64,000 nucleotides of DNA from Sacculina carcini. Taxonomy: Eukaryota > Arthropoda > Thecostraca > Sacculinidae. The stretch spans positions 6,248,501 to 6,312,500 of the forward strand of contig OU696588.1 of the NCBI GenBank assembly GCA_916048095.2. The letters are read 5' to 3'. Both the position numbers and the translations under genes were made by a program. The notes beneath the pieces were generated by a model. The model did not search any database. It was not told the DNA's origin and was given only the letters and a program-made list of their open reading frames with translations. This document shows, piece after piece, positions 44,401-54,600 of this stretch (positions are counted from its first letter, which is position 1; each line of letters starts with the position of its first letter).

Positions 44401-45600
44401 ATGCCTTATAGGCGTTGGTTTACTTGAGTTATCATGGTACGCTGTGAGCACCGAGCGGCACGGTCTGGTGTCGCCACTGGCGGGTTTCTCGCGCTGAAAC
44501 AATTTTTGGAACATACGCAATGGCAAAATATTGCCAGCAGCACCGGTATCCACCTTGAATTTCATGCTGAACACGGTGCCAAATCGTTCAGTATCCAGGT
44601 TTGTGTACACTTCATGTTCGGTGCCTTCGACTTCGTCCAAGGTGTCTATGCGGAGTTTGCACACAAGATTGTCGACTTCAATGTCCTCGTCATGCTTTTC
44701 GATTTCATGTGCATTGCGCGGACGCGTTGCGTGACACATCGAAGCCCAATGATCCCGCCTACCACAATTATTACATGTTGTGCCATACGCGGGGCAGTTG
44801 CGCCGCCCCTGCTCATGTTGTCTTCCACAATACGTGCATGTGACGGAGTGCCCGCCTTTCCACGCGCCTGCCATGCCCTTCTTGCTCGCGTTGAATGAAT
44901 CACCCGATCTGCGCGTGCAGACGGCGTCGCCTGCCTGATGTGTGTCTGTCTGTCTGCCTGTTAGGCCCTTCTTGCTCGCGGATGTTGCTGCATTCCATTT
45001 CACGGCGTCATATTTCTGCTGGTCTGCTGTATTCATACGGGATAACTGCTCCATATGAGTCAACGATGCCTCGACCGTCCTGCCACTATCTAATACCTCG
45101 GATAGCTTAAGCGTCTCGTGCATGAGGAGTTTTTTTTGCAGCTCGGGGTGTTTGGTGCCAGCGATTACTTGGTCTATAATTCGATCCTCTAATTCCGAGC
45201 ACCGTCCGTCTGTGTCGCTATTATCCTTGAAACGACATTTCAGTGCCTGCAGTTTGCACCGTGACACGAAATTCGTCATGTTCTCGTCTGGTGCTTGTCT
45301 GAATCTTTGCAATTCCAAGCGACTGATGCGAAAACTCGTACTTGGCTGGATTTGTCTCGTGAGCTGTTCCTATATATGCTGCGGATCGCGTCGTTCTTTC
45401 TCTGTCATGGTCCAGGAGTTGTACATCCTTATGCCTGTTTCCCCGGCAAACAGAAGTATGTGGTCCACTTGTTTATCCGTCGAGATGTTCTGAACTGAAA
45501 AATACAGATCGCATTTCTGCCTGAACATGGATATCGCGTTCATTCGTTCTTCATCATCCCAGTTCATACTTGGCGTGAGTCGTTCCATGGCTGCCACCAT
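41454..45600 (-). pseudogene. gag-pol: Gypsy-H gag-pol, two lesions
   Basis: The ATG at 45600 is made by the last LTR base plus the primer site; a second ATG at 45588 has a strong GCAGCCATGG context. Order: Gag, Cys-rich CTYCGRQH...C..C and CNNCGRRDHWASMC, protease FKVDTGAAGNIL, RT with SKLDAKDGYWSVEL, FRYNRMPFGL and catalytic GIADD, RNase H with VHSDHKPL and AADTLSRAP, integrase with HLGEEKCKLLARE...C..C, ADYYSKFP, SDNRPQFSS (Arg in place of the usual Gly) and HYPQSNGLIERTIQTLK. Lesions: TAG at 45370-45372 and a frame change at an A6 run near 43141 (RNase H start). The wording matches the K02A2.6-like group common in animals. Confidence 0.9.
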
Positions 45601-45761
45601 GTAATGTCGACAGAACGGTTACACTGTATTGGATGAACTTTGCATACACACACAATGGTATTCACAAACACTCGCAATATGACACCCGCACACCAAGACG
45701 TCTCGTGGGTGACTGACTTGGTCCAGTGTTTGACATGGGGCGCCATCTAACGCTCCTTACA
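45600..45761 (-). repeat. Gypsy-H 5' LTR
   Basis: 162 bp. On the minus strand it is followed by TGGTGGCAGC, whose ten bases match the complement of the tRNA-Leu (AAG-type) 3' end as I recall it. Confidence 0.92.
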
Positions 45762-45766
45762 CATCC

Positions 45767-46221
45767 CAGCTCACATTACTTCTTCTCTTTCCTACAATTC
45801 TTTCCGCTCTAAGCTCTCCAAACACCTTTTTGACCTCTCTTTTGACCCAGTCTCCCACACTCTCACACCTTTTGCATCACTATAACCTGTTTTTTCAGCC
45901 TGTTCTTACTCGTATTCCTTCTCTCATTTGCATGCTTACTTTATCTACGCTCTGACTATATTCTCCCGAGTTGTGTTTGCTGTGTTGTGTTGTCATTACG
46001 AGTATGTTTCAGTCGTGTTGTCTTGTCCATCATGTCCGTCTGTTTTGTATGTTTTGCCCATATTTTGTCTCTATATTCATTGTGTTTTATTGCATATTTG
46101 TAGTTTACTTCTTTTGCATCTGTCCTGTTAGTTGTATTCCGTGTTCCCAACTGTTTATAATCGTGTCGCGCCCGAGCCCTTCGGTGCGCTATAACAAATA
46201 CATGTTGTTGTTGTTGTTGTT
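45767..46221 (+). pseudogene. LINE-I ORF2 end, piece 2, and 3' UTR
   Basis: After removing Gypsy-H the frame reads SAPRLYNSIPAHITSSLSYN and RSKLSKHLFD, a usual ORF2 end, and stops at 45883-45885. The 3' UTR has no coding content. The hairpin at 46168-46189 precedes AACAAATACATG(TTG)n. Confidence 0.72.
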
Positions 46222-46665
46222 GTACTTATTTGAACTTCTATCCTACAAGAAATCTACTCGTACACTTAGGTCAACTGATGATTCTCGTCTCTTACTGGAA
46301 CCTGCTTTTCCTTCTAGACATACTCACTATAATCATTGTCTCTCTATCTTAGGTCCCCGTATTTACAATAAGCTCTCCCCAACACTACGTTCTATCACTT
46401 CTATCCCTGTTTTCAAAAAACACTCTAAGAAATTTTTCATGGTGAAATCGTATTATACTCTAGAGAACATTGTCTTTACTAGTGATGATTATAAGGTGTA
46501 AATTATCTCTCTTCTTTCTTTACCTTTCACTTTCTGTGTGTGTGTGGCTATGTGTGTGTGTTTCTGTGTGTGCGTTTGTGTGTGTGTGTGTGTGTGCGTT
46601 TGCAGCGCCCTAGAGACCCTCTAGGTGTAGAGCGCTATATAAATATCTACCTAATGTAATGTAAA
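46222..46665 (+). pseudogene. LINE-G ORF2 end and 3' UTR
   Basis: LLLEPAFPSRHTHYNHCLSILGPRIYNKL is clearly homologous to the LINE-2 end (EPAFPTRHTHYNRCFSYMAPRLYNKL). The stop is at 46499-46501. The 3' UTR is TG-rich and ends with a GCGCCCTAGAG...GCGC hairpin and TATAAATA. Confidence 0.82.
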
Positions 46666-46831
46666 ATGTGTGTGAGTGTGTGCGTGTGCATGAGTATGTG
46701 TGTGTGCGTGTGTTGGGTCTGAGTTGTCGTCGAGTGAGGACGTCCCTTTCCTTGTTTGTCCTTCGCCTTTTGTCGGATTAACGCTCCGTCCTGTGGGACC
46801 GCAGACTTACCGCGTATCTCTGTTTTGAGCG

Positions 46832-47656
46832 ATGGATCAGCGGTCTTGTTGTGAGGAGACTGGCGGCGAGATTTCTTGTGGCCTGTGTGGAACGCTGTTA
46901 CACAGGAAGTGCGTGGGATTCACGGCCACTCTGGAGATAATGCTGCTCAAAAGCGGTGTTTTCTGGCATTGTCGATTCTGCCATGAATCACACAAAAATG
47001 ACAGTGCTGGCAATCAACACGCTGGCGAAACAAGAACAGAACCGGAAAATTGTCCTATATCCGTGGATTTGGATTCGAGAATTGACCGGAGGGTTGAGAT
47101 AGCCCTCAACCTCTTCAAGCAGGAGATTTCCTGCGCTGCTGCTGGACACAACACTTTTACTGCTGTGACATCATCGTCGACTCCGGACCGGTCAAATAGC
47201 GACCAGAGTGAGTCTGACAGCGACGTGGATCCTGTTAACCGGAATTATGCCGGAAAATGGACCACAGTCACAAGAAGGAAGAAGACACCGAGAAAAAAGA
47301 AGGACACTTCTCAGTTGAATCATGCTAATTCCAACAAGAAGAAGTCGTCGGGAACATCTGTAACTAGTGAGCTGGCGACGGTGTCTCGATCATCAGTCGT
47401 CAGTGTTTTTGTGACGCGATTTCACACTGGTGTGACGTGTGAAGATCTCGTCGATCACCTGTCGACTTCGTTGGCGATTGATGCCAACAAAGTATCCGTT
47501 GAAAAATTGAAGACAAGGCACGACTCCTACAACAGCTTTAAGGTGTCGTGTCAGTGCACCGACAGCGCAGCAGTTCTGCAGTCGGAGATCTGGTCGAGGG
47601 GCTGTTTCTACAGGAGCTGGCGTCGACCTCGGCAAACTACTAAAAAGCTGGATTGA
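46832..47656 (+). CDS. LINE-2 ORF1 (PHD-like zinc finger, RNA-binding-like)
   Basis: 274 residues from ATG 46832. The first ~55 residues have the Cys/His spacing of a PHD-like finger: C-C...C-x2-C-x4-H-x2-C...W-x-C-x2-C (ISCGLCGTLLHRKCVGF, WHCRFC). A Ser/Thr-rich and very basic middle (RRKKTPRKKKD) follows, then a C-terminal fold (VSVFVTRFHTGVTCEDLVDHL) that resembles the esterase-free ORF1 end seen in CR1-like elements; its function is inferred as nucleic-acid binding. It ends at TGA 47654-47656, followed by CTA, and ORF2 continues in the same frame. Confidence 0.8.
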   Translation: MDQRSCCEETGGEISCGLCGTLLHRKCVGFTATLEIMLLKSGVFWHCRFCHESHKNDSAGNQHAGETRTEPENCPISVDLDSRIDRRVEIALNLFKQEISCAAAGHNTFTAVTSSSTPDRSNSDQSESDSDVDPVNRNYAGKWTTVTRRKKTPRKKKDTSQLNHANSNKKKSSGTSVTSELATVSRSSVVSVFVTRFHTGVTCEDLVDHLSTSLAIDANKVSVEKLKTRHDSYNSFKVSCQCTDSAAVLQSEIWSRGCFYRSWRRPRQTTKKLD

Positions 47657-47659
47657 CTA
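47654..47659 (+). promoter_or_regulatory. Candidate stop-codon readthrough signal UGA-CUA
   Basis: ORF1 ends TGA CTA C. The UGA-CUA hexamer is the best-known leaky stop context in animals and viruses. ORF1 and ORF2 are in one frame, and no ATG precedes the start of the endonuclease domain in ORF2 (first ATG near 47711, inside the domain's first motif). Confidence 0.55.
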
Positions 47660-49253
47660 CAGTCGAATTTGCATGCTGATAAAGCACAGACATCATGTGC
47701 CTTTTGGAATATGCGGTCAGTGAGGAAACAATTTTCGCTGGTTAATGATATCCTTACTGATGGCGTAGATTTGTTTTGTATTGTTGAGTCTTGGCTTGCT
47801 GATGGAGAGAGCGCAGCATTTTCTGCATCTCTTCCGAATAACTTTGCAGCCATACATTATTGCCGTGATACAACAGGTGGGGGTATTGTTTTTGTGTACA
47901 ACACAAGTTTTGTTGTACAAAATATATCCCTATCACTGTCTATCACCACATTTGAATATGTTTGTGTGCGTGTTGGAAACCAAGGACATGACACTAATTT
48001 ATGTGTGCTCACTATCTATAGACCTGGTTATACCTCTGGCTCTGTATTTATTGAGGAATTTTTTGCTGTAGTGGAATATCTACTTGTAAGATTTAATGAT
48101 AATTTGTACATATGTGGAGATTTCAATTTGTGGATAGACCAGCCCCATTTGAAGGCCCATTCACAATCATTTTTGGAAAATATGGAGCTGAATGGATTGA
48201 CGAATCATGTAAATAGTCCAACTCATGCTCATAATCACATACTAGACTTGCTTATCTCGCCCATCACTCGTAATAATGCAATTCATGAAGTAATGGTGAG
48301 TCCAATTGATAGAAATGCATCGGACCACAGCCTCATCAGATTTAATTTAGCTATTCCTATTCCTCAGAAAATACGAAAAACAATATCTTTCTATGACTAC
48401 GACCACATTGACACTGAAAATTTAACACACGGACTCTGTGAAAAATTTCACCTTATCAACTACTGCTTCCTCCCAATAGATACATTGTACACATACTTCT
48501 ATCAAAACATTTGTGAAATTCGTGATCGATGTGTTCCATATATCTCAAAACATGTTAAACTACATGAATCTGCTCCCTGGTTTAATGGCTCACTAAACCA
48601 ATTGAAGAGAGTGAAACGGCAATGTGAACGCCGCTGGCACCGCTCTCGTTCACTTGAACACTGGACCGAGTTTTGCAGTGCTAGGTCCAGCTACACTCAT
48701 AAGATCACTGAGACCAAACAGGCGTACTACAACAAAAAAATCTTAGATTCGCAGCCGGATACACTCTGGAAAGTACTGAGCAACCTACTTGGTAATAGGC
48801 CCAGTCCAAATACGCATCCCGAGAATGAAGCTCACATGCCGGATAGTTTCCGTATTTTTCTTCAAGAAAAAATCATTAGATTGCATGGTTCTATCCAGGT
48901 TTCGGACAACAAAAGATATGCAAGTATTACACCTGACTGCTCTCAGAGCCTCACTTGTTTCCAGCCAATTGATCACAACTCCTGTCTGCAACTAGTCAAC
49001 AACACTAGTATGAAGGTCAATCTCTTGGATCCGATTAAATATAGCCGTATCAAATCGTTTGTAGTGCTCATTGTGCCGTTTATTGTCTATCTTGTAAATA
49101 AAAGCTTTGTTCATAATAAGTTTTTAGCATCGAAAGAAGCAATTATTACTCCTATTTTGAAAAGAACTGGACTGGACGCGAAGTGTCTGAACAATTATAG
49201 GCCTGTGTCGCAAATTCCATGGGTATCAAAGCTCCTTGAATCGGCTATGTATG
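47657..49253 (+). CDS. LINE-2 ORF2, endonuclease and RT start (cut by Gypsy-E)
   Basis: An APE-type endonuclease occupies the first ~230 codons: FWNMRSVRKQ, DLFCIVESWL, YRPGYTSG, ICGDFNLWID (catalytic Asp/Asn) and NASDHSLIRFNL (catalytic Asp-His). A linker with APWFNGSLNQLKRVKRQCERRWHR follows, then the RT beginning: FLASKEAIITPILKR, NYRPVSQIPWVSKLLESAMY. It is open throughout up to the Gypsy-E insertion at 49253. It nicks the target and primes reverse transcription in the host nucleus (family knowledge). Confidence 0.88.
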
Positions 49254-49687
49254 TGTGGTTTTGATATATTATCTTGTCATATTGTTGTAGTTGAAGGTTT
49301 TCGTTATGTACATGTGTGTGCGCATGTGTGCGTGTGTGCGTGTGTGCATGTGTGTGTGTGTGTGTGTGCTTGCATTTGCTGGCGTAGTGCTCCGCATCGT
49401 GTATGTACGTCTGTGTGCGGGTGTATGTTTGCACAATGCACTCGTTGCAAGGTGCTGACGAGGTATCAGGTGGCAGCGATGCGTTTTGTTTATCTAGTGT
49501 CGTGTTGATGGGAGACAGTGCGGTGTTGAATCTCGGCGTGAAGAGAGAAGTGTGTGCGAGTGTGGTGGAGATATCGTTGTGATACGCATATTGTATTTTA
49601 ACTGTGTAGTTTGTGTTGCTGGCTCAGTGGAGTCCGTGTTTACATTGTGCATTTGTGTTCACCATTACTTCAATATATTCAACCACA
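49254..49687 (+). repeat. Gypsy-E 5' LTR
   Basis: TGTGGTTTTG...CAACCACA. Contains a (TG)n run near 49316-49368 that is two bases longer than in the 3' LTR; otherwise only a few substitutions. Confidence 0.92.
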
Positions 49688-49707
49688 AGCTAACCGGCCA
49701 ATATCGG

Positions 49708-50454
49708 ATGATGGCAGTGTCGGGCAGTGACTACACAATGAGACCGTTCACAGGAGAAGGAGATGTGGCTGCGTGGCTCAAGAAAGCAAAACTAGTGGCG
49801 AAGCTGAAAAAGGTGACGGATCTTGCCAGCTTCATTCCTCTCTACTTAGAAGGTGATGCTCTTGCTCTGTTTCTGCAATTGAACGACGAATACCAGGAAA
49901 ATGCTGACAGAATCAAGTACGCGCTGCAAACGGCGTTTGCAGACAATCCGTTTATTGCATTGCAAAAGCTGTGTGACAAGAAATGGGAAGGAGAATCAGT
50001 TGATGTCTTTGCCACTGACATTAGAAAGCTTGCTTGTTTGGCTAATTTTGGTGGTGAAGCATTGGAGAACATCTGTAGATTGACGTTTGTGAATGGGTTT
50101 CCCAGTCATGTCAGAGCGAACCTGCAAAGAATGCAGGATGCTTTCTCAATGGAAATGTCTGCGCTGATTAACCACGCGCGTGTGCTCACACGGAATGATG
50201 AACAAGTCGCGGCTGCGGCTGCACCACAGAGCGTATGCAAATCAAATGCAAGACCAGTCGACACTCAGCAAATTCAGCAGTTCAGAGGCAGTTGTTTCTT
50301 GTGTGATGGACGTCATATGGCTCGAATGTGTCCAAAAAGACAAGCAATTACGTGCTACAATTGCGGGAAAAAGGGACACATTTCGCGACAGTGTCATCAG
50401 GGAAACGGTTCAGGAGTAGCTGGTGCGCCAGCAGCTACTCCAAGCAATCAGTGA
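49708..50454 (+). CDS. gag: Gypsy-E gag
   Basis: Starts ATG 49708 (or 49711) just after the LTR and leader. The capsid-like core includes MRPFTGEGDVAAWLKKAKL, FIPLYLEGDALALFLQL and KKWEGESVDVFATDIRKLA. Near the end lie two Cys/His zinc-binding motifs: CFLCDGRHMARMC and CYNCGKKGHISRQC (a classical CCHC knuckle). It is open to TGA 50452-50454. pol starts in the -1 frame inside its end. It makes the particle that packages the element RNA. Confidence 0.9.
   Translation: MMAVSGSDYTMRPFTGEGDVAAWLKKAKLVAKLKKVTDLASFIPLYLEGDALALFLQLNDEYQENADRIKYALQTAFADNPFIALQKLCDKKWEGESVDVFATDIRKLACLANFGGEALENICRLTFVNGFPSHVRANLQRMQDAFSMEMSALINHARVLTRNDEQVAAAAAPQSVCKSNARPVDTQQIQQFRGSCFLCDGRHMARMCPKRQAITCYNCGKKGHISRQCHQGNGSGVAGAPAATPSNQ
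50400..50406 (+). promoter_or_regulatory. -1 frameshift heptamer GGGAAAC
   Basis: G GGA AAC is in phase with gag (GGA 50401-50403, AAC 50404-50406), 46 bases before the gag stop. The -1 frame is open from here into the protease. Confidence 0.72.
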
Positions 50455-51437
50455 AGGCGCTCATCCAACTGCCAATCGTCGAGGCAAAACTCTCAGGTGA
50501 GACGATTCACGCACTAGTCGATACTGGTTGTTCTGGGGCTATTGTTCGGTCACACCTTGTGAATTGCATCGCAGGCAGTAGTTATTTAACGGCTTTTGAC
50601 GGACGAAGGGTAGAGTGTCGTGGCACGGCTGTGATTGATATTGAGATATCTGGAAAATGTCTAAGAGTGTGTGCTATGGTCGTTGATAATATTGTGAATG
50701 ATGTCGACCTTGTGATTGGGATGGAGGTAATCGAGAAGATTGGTGGTGTTTTTGTGTGTGGCTCTCAAGTCAAATTTGGCTCAAATGACAATGTTGCAAG
50801 CGCTGCGGTTTCCAAAAGTGATGAAGTGCAATGCTGTGCTAAACGGAGACTGGAGATCACTGATCCGGACTTCACCGCTGTGTTCGATGGTGACAAATGG
50901 GAAGTGGAATGGGTGGTGAAAGCAGGTGAACCATTCTTGTCAAAAACAGTGGGTTGTTACAACAAGACAGTGACTGAAGATATCCGTGGTGAATTTGACA
51001 CCGATGTGCAGCGGTGGATTAAGGATGGAATTCTCGTTCCATGGACTGATTCAGACTGCACAGGCGTACTGCCACTCATGGCAGTGGTACAGCCCACTAA
51101 AAACAAAGTGCGACCAGTGCTGGACTTTCGAGAGTTAAATGCATTTGTCAGTAGTCACACGGGTGACGAGTTTATAGATGTGTGCGGAGAGAAGCTGAGG
51201 AAGTGGAGGCGCATCGTTGGACCAGCTTCACTCGTTGATTTGAAGTCCGCGTATTTGCAGGTGCATATCGCCCCGAATTTATGGAAGTACCAGCTGGTGA
51301 AATATAATGACCATGTCTTCTGCTTGACTAGACTGGGTTTTGGACTGTGCTCCGCACCGAGAATTATGACTCGAATAGTACGCACTGTTCTGAGTCAGTC
51401 GGAAATCATCAACAAGAGCACGGATTCATACATCGAT
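50406..51437 (+). CDS. pol: Gypsy-E pol, piece 1 (protease and RT)
   Basis: The protease has ALVDTGCSGAIV and LVIGMEV. RT follows with RWIKDGILVPWTDSDCTGVLPLM, VRPVLDFRELNAFV, ASLVDLKSAYLQVHI and LTRLGFGLCSAPRIM. It is cut by Gypsy-D exactly inside the catalytic box: TYR-ILE-ASP lies on this side and the second Asp on the other (56167). No stops in this piece. The RT lacks the usual Ty3 wording, so the clade is uncertain. Confidence 0.87.
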
Positions 51438-51643
51438 TGTGAGGTGGCATCATTGTAAATAATAATTGAGGCGTCATACACTGCGCGTTAGCGACAAGGT
51501 GACAAGTGATTTGAGTAGTGTGGTACTTGTGAGTGTTTTGGTGTGGTGAGAGGATTCTAATATTTCTTATTGGTGTAAGCGTTTGTTGAGTAATATATAT
51601 ATTCGGAAATTGCAATTTCCGTGTTGTTTCATAAAACAATACA
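51438..51643 (+). repeat. Gypsy-D 5' LTR with an 18-bp perfect palindrome
   Basis: TGTGAGG...AATACA. CGGAAATTGCAATTTCCG at 51604-51621 is its own reverse complement. The last A is also the first base of the gag-pol ATG. Confidence 0.95.
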
Positions 51644-54600
51644 TGGCGCAGCCGACATCTACTCTTGAAGAGCAGATACAAAAACTGACATTAGCAGTCA
51701 GTCAGTTGGCAGAGCACAGTGCTCGCCGAGAAGCTGAATACGAGCGAATTCTGTCAGCTGAACGTAATCAGAATGCATCGGGGGAATCCAGAGCAATAAA
51801 GCTTCCCAACAACAATGCTCCAATTTTGCATTCTTCGTGCTCTTTGAAAGAGTTTGATACGTGGAGATACAATTTCACTGGGCACGTTTCTCTCTGTGGC
51901 ATTGATAAACTACCTGTAAAAGAACAACAAGCAGTGCTTCATGCTTCAATTGATGAGGACTGGTCGCGTTCTCTGCGTTTTAGCCTCGAAATCAGGGAGG
52001 ATGTTCCACTGACCGAATGTATTTCGAAAATGGAGTCATTCTTGCGCTCTCAGCGGAACATAATTCTCGACCGTCGTGATTTTTATCTGCGTAGTCAACA
52101 AGCCGGTGAGAATTTTGATGATTTTTTGTGCGCTGTCAAAGAAATCATGTCGTTGTGCGATTTCTGCACATCATGCAGCAGCAACAGACTGCGCGACAAA
52201 ATTCTAATGGGTACATCTGACGACAATGCGTTACATCAAATGCTCCAAGAAAAGGATTTGACTCTCGAAAAATTTGTCGCTATTTGTCGATCATCAGAAA
52301 CCGCTGCTGTCAATTCGTCGACGATAAAGCAGCCGGAAAAACAGATTTCTGTGTCAAATGTTCGCGGCAAATCATCTCACGCCACTGAGAAGTCACTGTG
52401 TTCAAGATGCGGTCGTTTGGTGGAAGCACAAACCCACAAATGTCCTGCAGCCGGCAAAACGTGCACGGTATGTGGCAAACCGAACCACTTTGCAGCGGTG
52501 TGCCGGAGTTCTAGCAGACACAACAGATCGAACAAAAATAAATCTTCGCGTTCACCAAAACGTCGAGGGACAAATCTCAGGCGTATCACGATTAGTGACA
52601 TCAGCCACGGCAAAAAGAAGCGACGCAAAGTGCCACCCGTAAAAATTCGTGTCAGACCATCGAAACGCGCATCGACAGAAGTGTCGTGGGTCGCCGACAC
52701 CGGCGCCGAGGTATCCGTTATCAACGCTTGCGTTGCCAAAAAACTTGGCATCAAACAATCTGAACTGGCCCCGTGCAGTGAGAGACTCCGGTCAGCCAAC
52801 GGTGGGCACCTGTACTGCATAGGCACCTGCACCGCCACTCTTGAGCTCGGTGATGCGTCGTGCAGCACTACATTGTATGTGGTGCCAGCGGCGAACGACG
52901 CGCTTTTGTCGTGGGTGGACGCGGTTGACCTGCGCATCATCCACCGAGCGTTTCCACAGCAAATTCCAGTGCAGAATGTAACTACGCAAAGAAGGGAGGA
53001 CTCGACCATCGTGCTAAAAGCAACCGCACAAGCCGAACGCAAGTCACTTCCTGCAATCAACAACCAGATCGACCTGAAACGTCCGACCTGGAAGCAGACG
53101 CGCAGCCCAACGCTTGATGAACGATCACAACATCTTGCAGAAGTGAAAGCAGCCTTTCCGAGAGTATTTTCAACGAGTGGTCCACTGCGAACCATGGATG
53201 GACCTCCTATGCGGATATTGCTGTCATCTGATGCGCAGCCCAAGCACATTTCTGCTCCCAGAGTGATACCGCTAGCGTATCGGGAATACATGAAGCGTCA
53301 CATCGATGAACTGCTTCAACAGGACGTCATCGAGGCTGTGACTCACCCGACCGAATGGTGTCATGCTGTTGTGCCCGTGCCAAAGCGTAGAGAAGGGTCC
53401 ATTGTTGATTGTAGACTCACTATCGATCTAATACCACTGAACAAGTATTTGAAACGACCAACTCATCCTGTGAGAGCTGGCATGGATGTAGTCTCTAGTA
53501 TAAAACCAGGAGCAAAATATTTTAGCACACTGGATGCTAAAAATGGTTATTTTCAAATCTCCATCCACGAAGATGATAGAGATCTAACATGTTTTCTCAC
53601 ACCATGGGGTCGCTTCAGACTAAAAAGAGCACCCATGGGATTGGCTTCAAGCGGCGATGTATACAACACGAGATGCGATGCTGCTCTTGCTGGTGTGATG
53701 AATGTTGGCAAAGTGGTTGATGATATGATTGTGTACAGTGAAGACTACGACAGTCACCTGGAAGACATTTGGCAGTTGTTAATGCGCTGTGATTCTGCTG
53801 GCATAACGTTGAATGGTGATAAGTTTGACTTCGCGCAATCGCAAGTGCATTTTTGTGGTTTTGACGTGGGACCAAACGGATATTCGGTTGACCAAAAGAA
53901 AATTCGCGCTATCAAGGAATTTCCTAGGCCGAATAATCTAACCGAACTTCGCTCATTCCTAGGGTTAGCCAATCAGCTGGGACAATTTTCGACCGAAATT
54001 GCTGGTACCGCCGCATCATTATACGAACTTTTGAAGAAAGATGTGGAATGGCATTGGGAGGAGAGCGTTCATACACGCGCTTTCGAAGCAACGAAAAAGA
54101 TACTGACTTCTCCCCCAATACTGGATTTCTTCCGGCCGTCACGAGAGACTGTCGTGGAGACAGATGCATCTCGTCTAAAGGGACTCGGATTTGTGGTACG
54201 TCAGCTAGATGAGAGCAAGAAATGGCGTCTCATCCAGTGCGGTTCGCGGCGACTTTCAGATACAGAAACTCGCTACGCCGCTGTTGAACAAGAGCTATTG
54301 GCTGTAGTATGGGCCTGCAGTAAAGCTAACAACTACCTCGCTGGTCTGAATAATTTCACGATCATTACTGATCATAAACCTCTTCTTCCAATCCTGAATT
54401 CAAAAGGTCTAGCGGATATCGCCAATATTCGTTTGCAGCGGCTACGAGCGAAGCTGGCTCATCTACAATTTACGGCTGCATGGTGCCCTGGCAAGAAGCA
54501 CGCAGCTGCCGATTGTCTCTCCCGAGCTCCGCTCGACGGCGAAGAAGACGAAATAACTCTGGATCCGGTTCCTGAAATTGGTGTTGCAGCAGTGGCTCAC

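Larger units (their letters stand above)
41283..45761 (-). mobile_element. Gypsy-H: K02A2.6-like Ty3/Gypsy element, single-frame gag-pol, inactive
   Basis: Minus-strand element with equal 162-bp LTRs (41283-41444 and 45600-45761), nearly identical, and target duplication CATCC (41278-41282 and 45762-45766). One stop and one frameshift are its only visible lesions, so it is young. Confidence 0.92.
41024..46221 (+). mobile_element. LINE-I: 5'-truncated LINE tail with (TTG)n end, split by Gypsy-H
   Basis: The C-terminal ORF2 coding runs 41024-41277 and 45767-45885. A ~330-bp 3' UTR follows, with hairpin GCGC...GCGC (46168-46189) and a (TTG)n tail. The GTACTT target duplication flanks it. Confidence 0.8.
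38823..46665 (+). mobile_element. LINE-G: 5'-truncated CR1/L2-type LINE, split by LINE-I and another insert
   Basis: Coding pieces lie at ~38845-40182, 40777-41023 and 46222-46501. A 3' hairpin at 46603-46633 and an AATGT-type tail follow. LINE-I (41024-46221) is inserted with target duplication GTACTT (41018-41023 and 46222-46227). Removing it joins KPSY with LFELLSYKK in frame. Confidence 0.85.

Noticed and set aside
41454-45600. Long plus-strand frames opposite Gypsy-H, F, B and C, and minus-strand frames opposite LINE-R
   Set aside because: They are shadows of coding regions on the other strand and show no domain motifs.
45890-46221. Independent SINE ending in (TTG)n
   Set aside because: The coding end of LINE-I runs directly into it and the GTACTT duplication encloses both, so it is read as the LINE-I 3' UTR.
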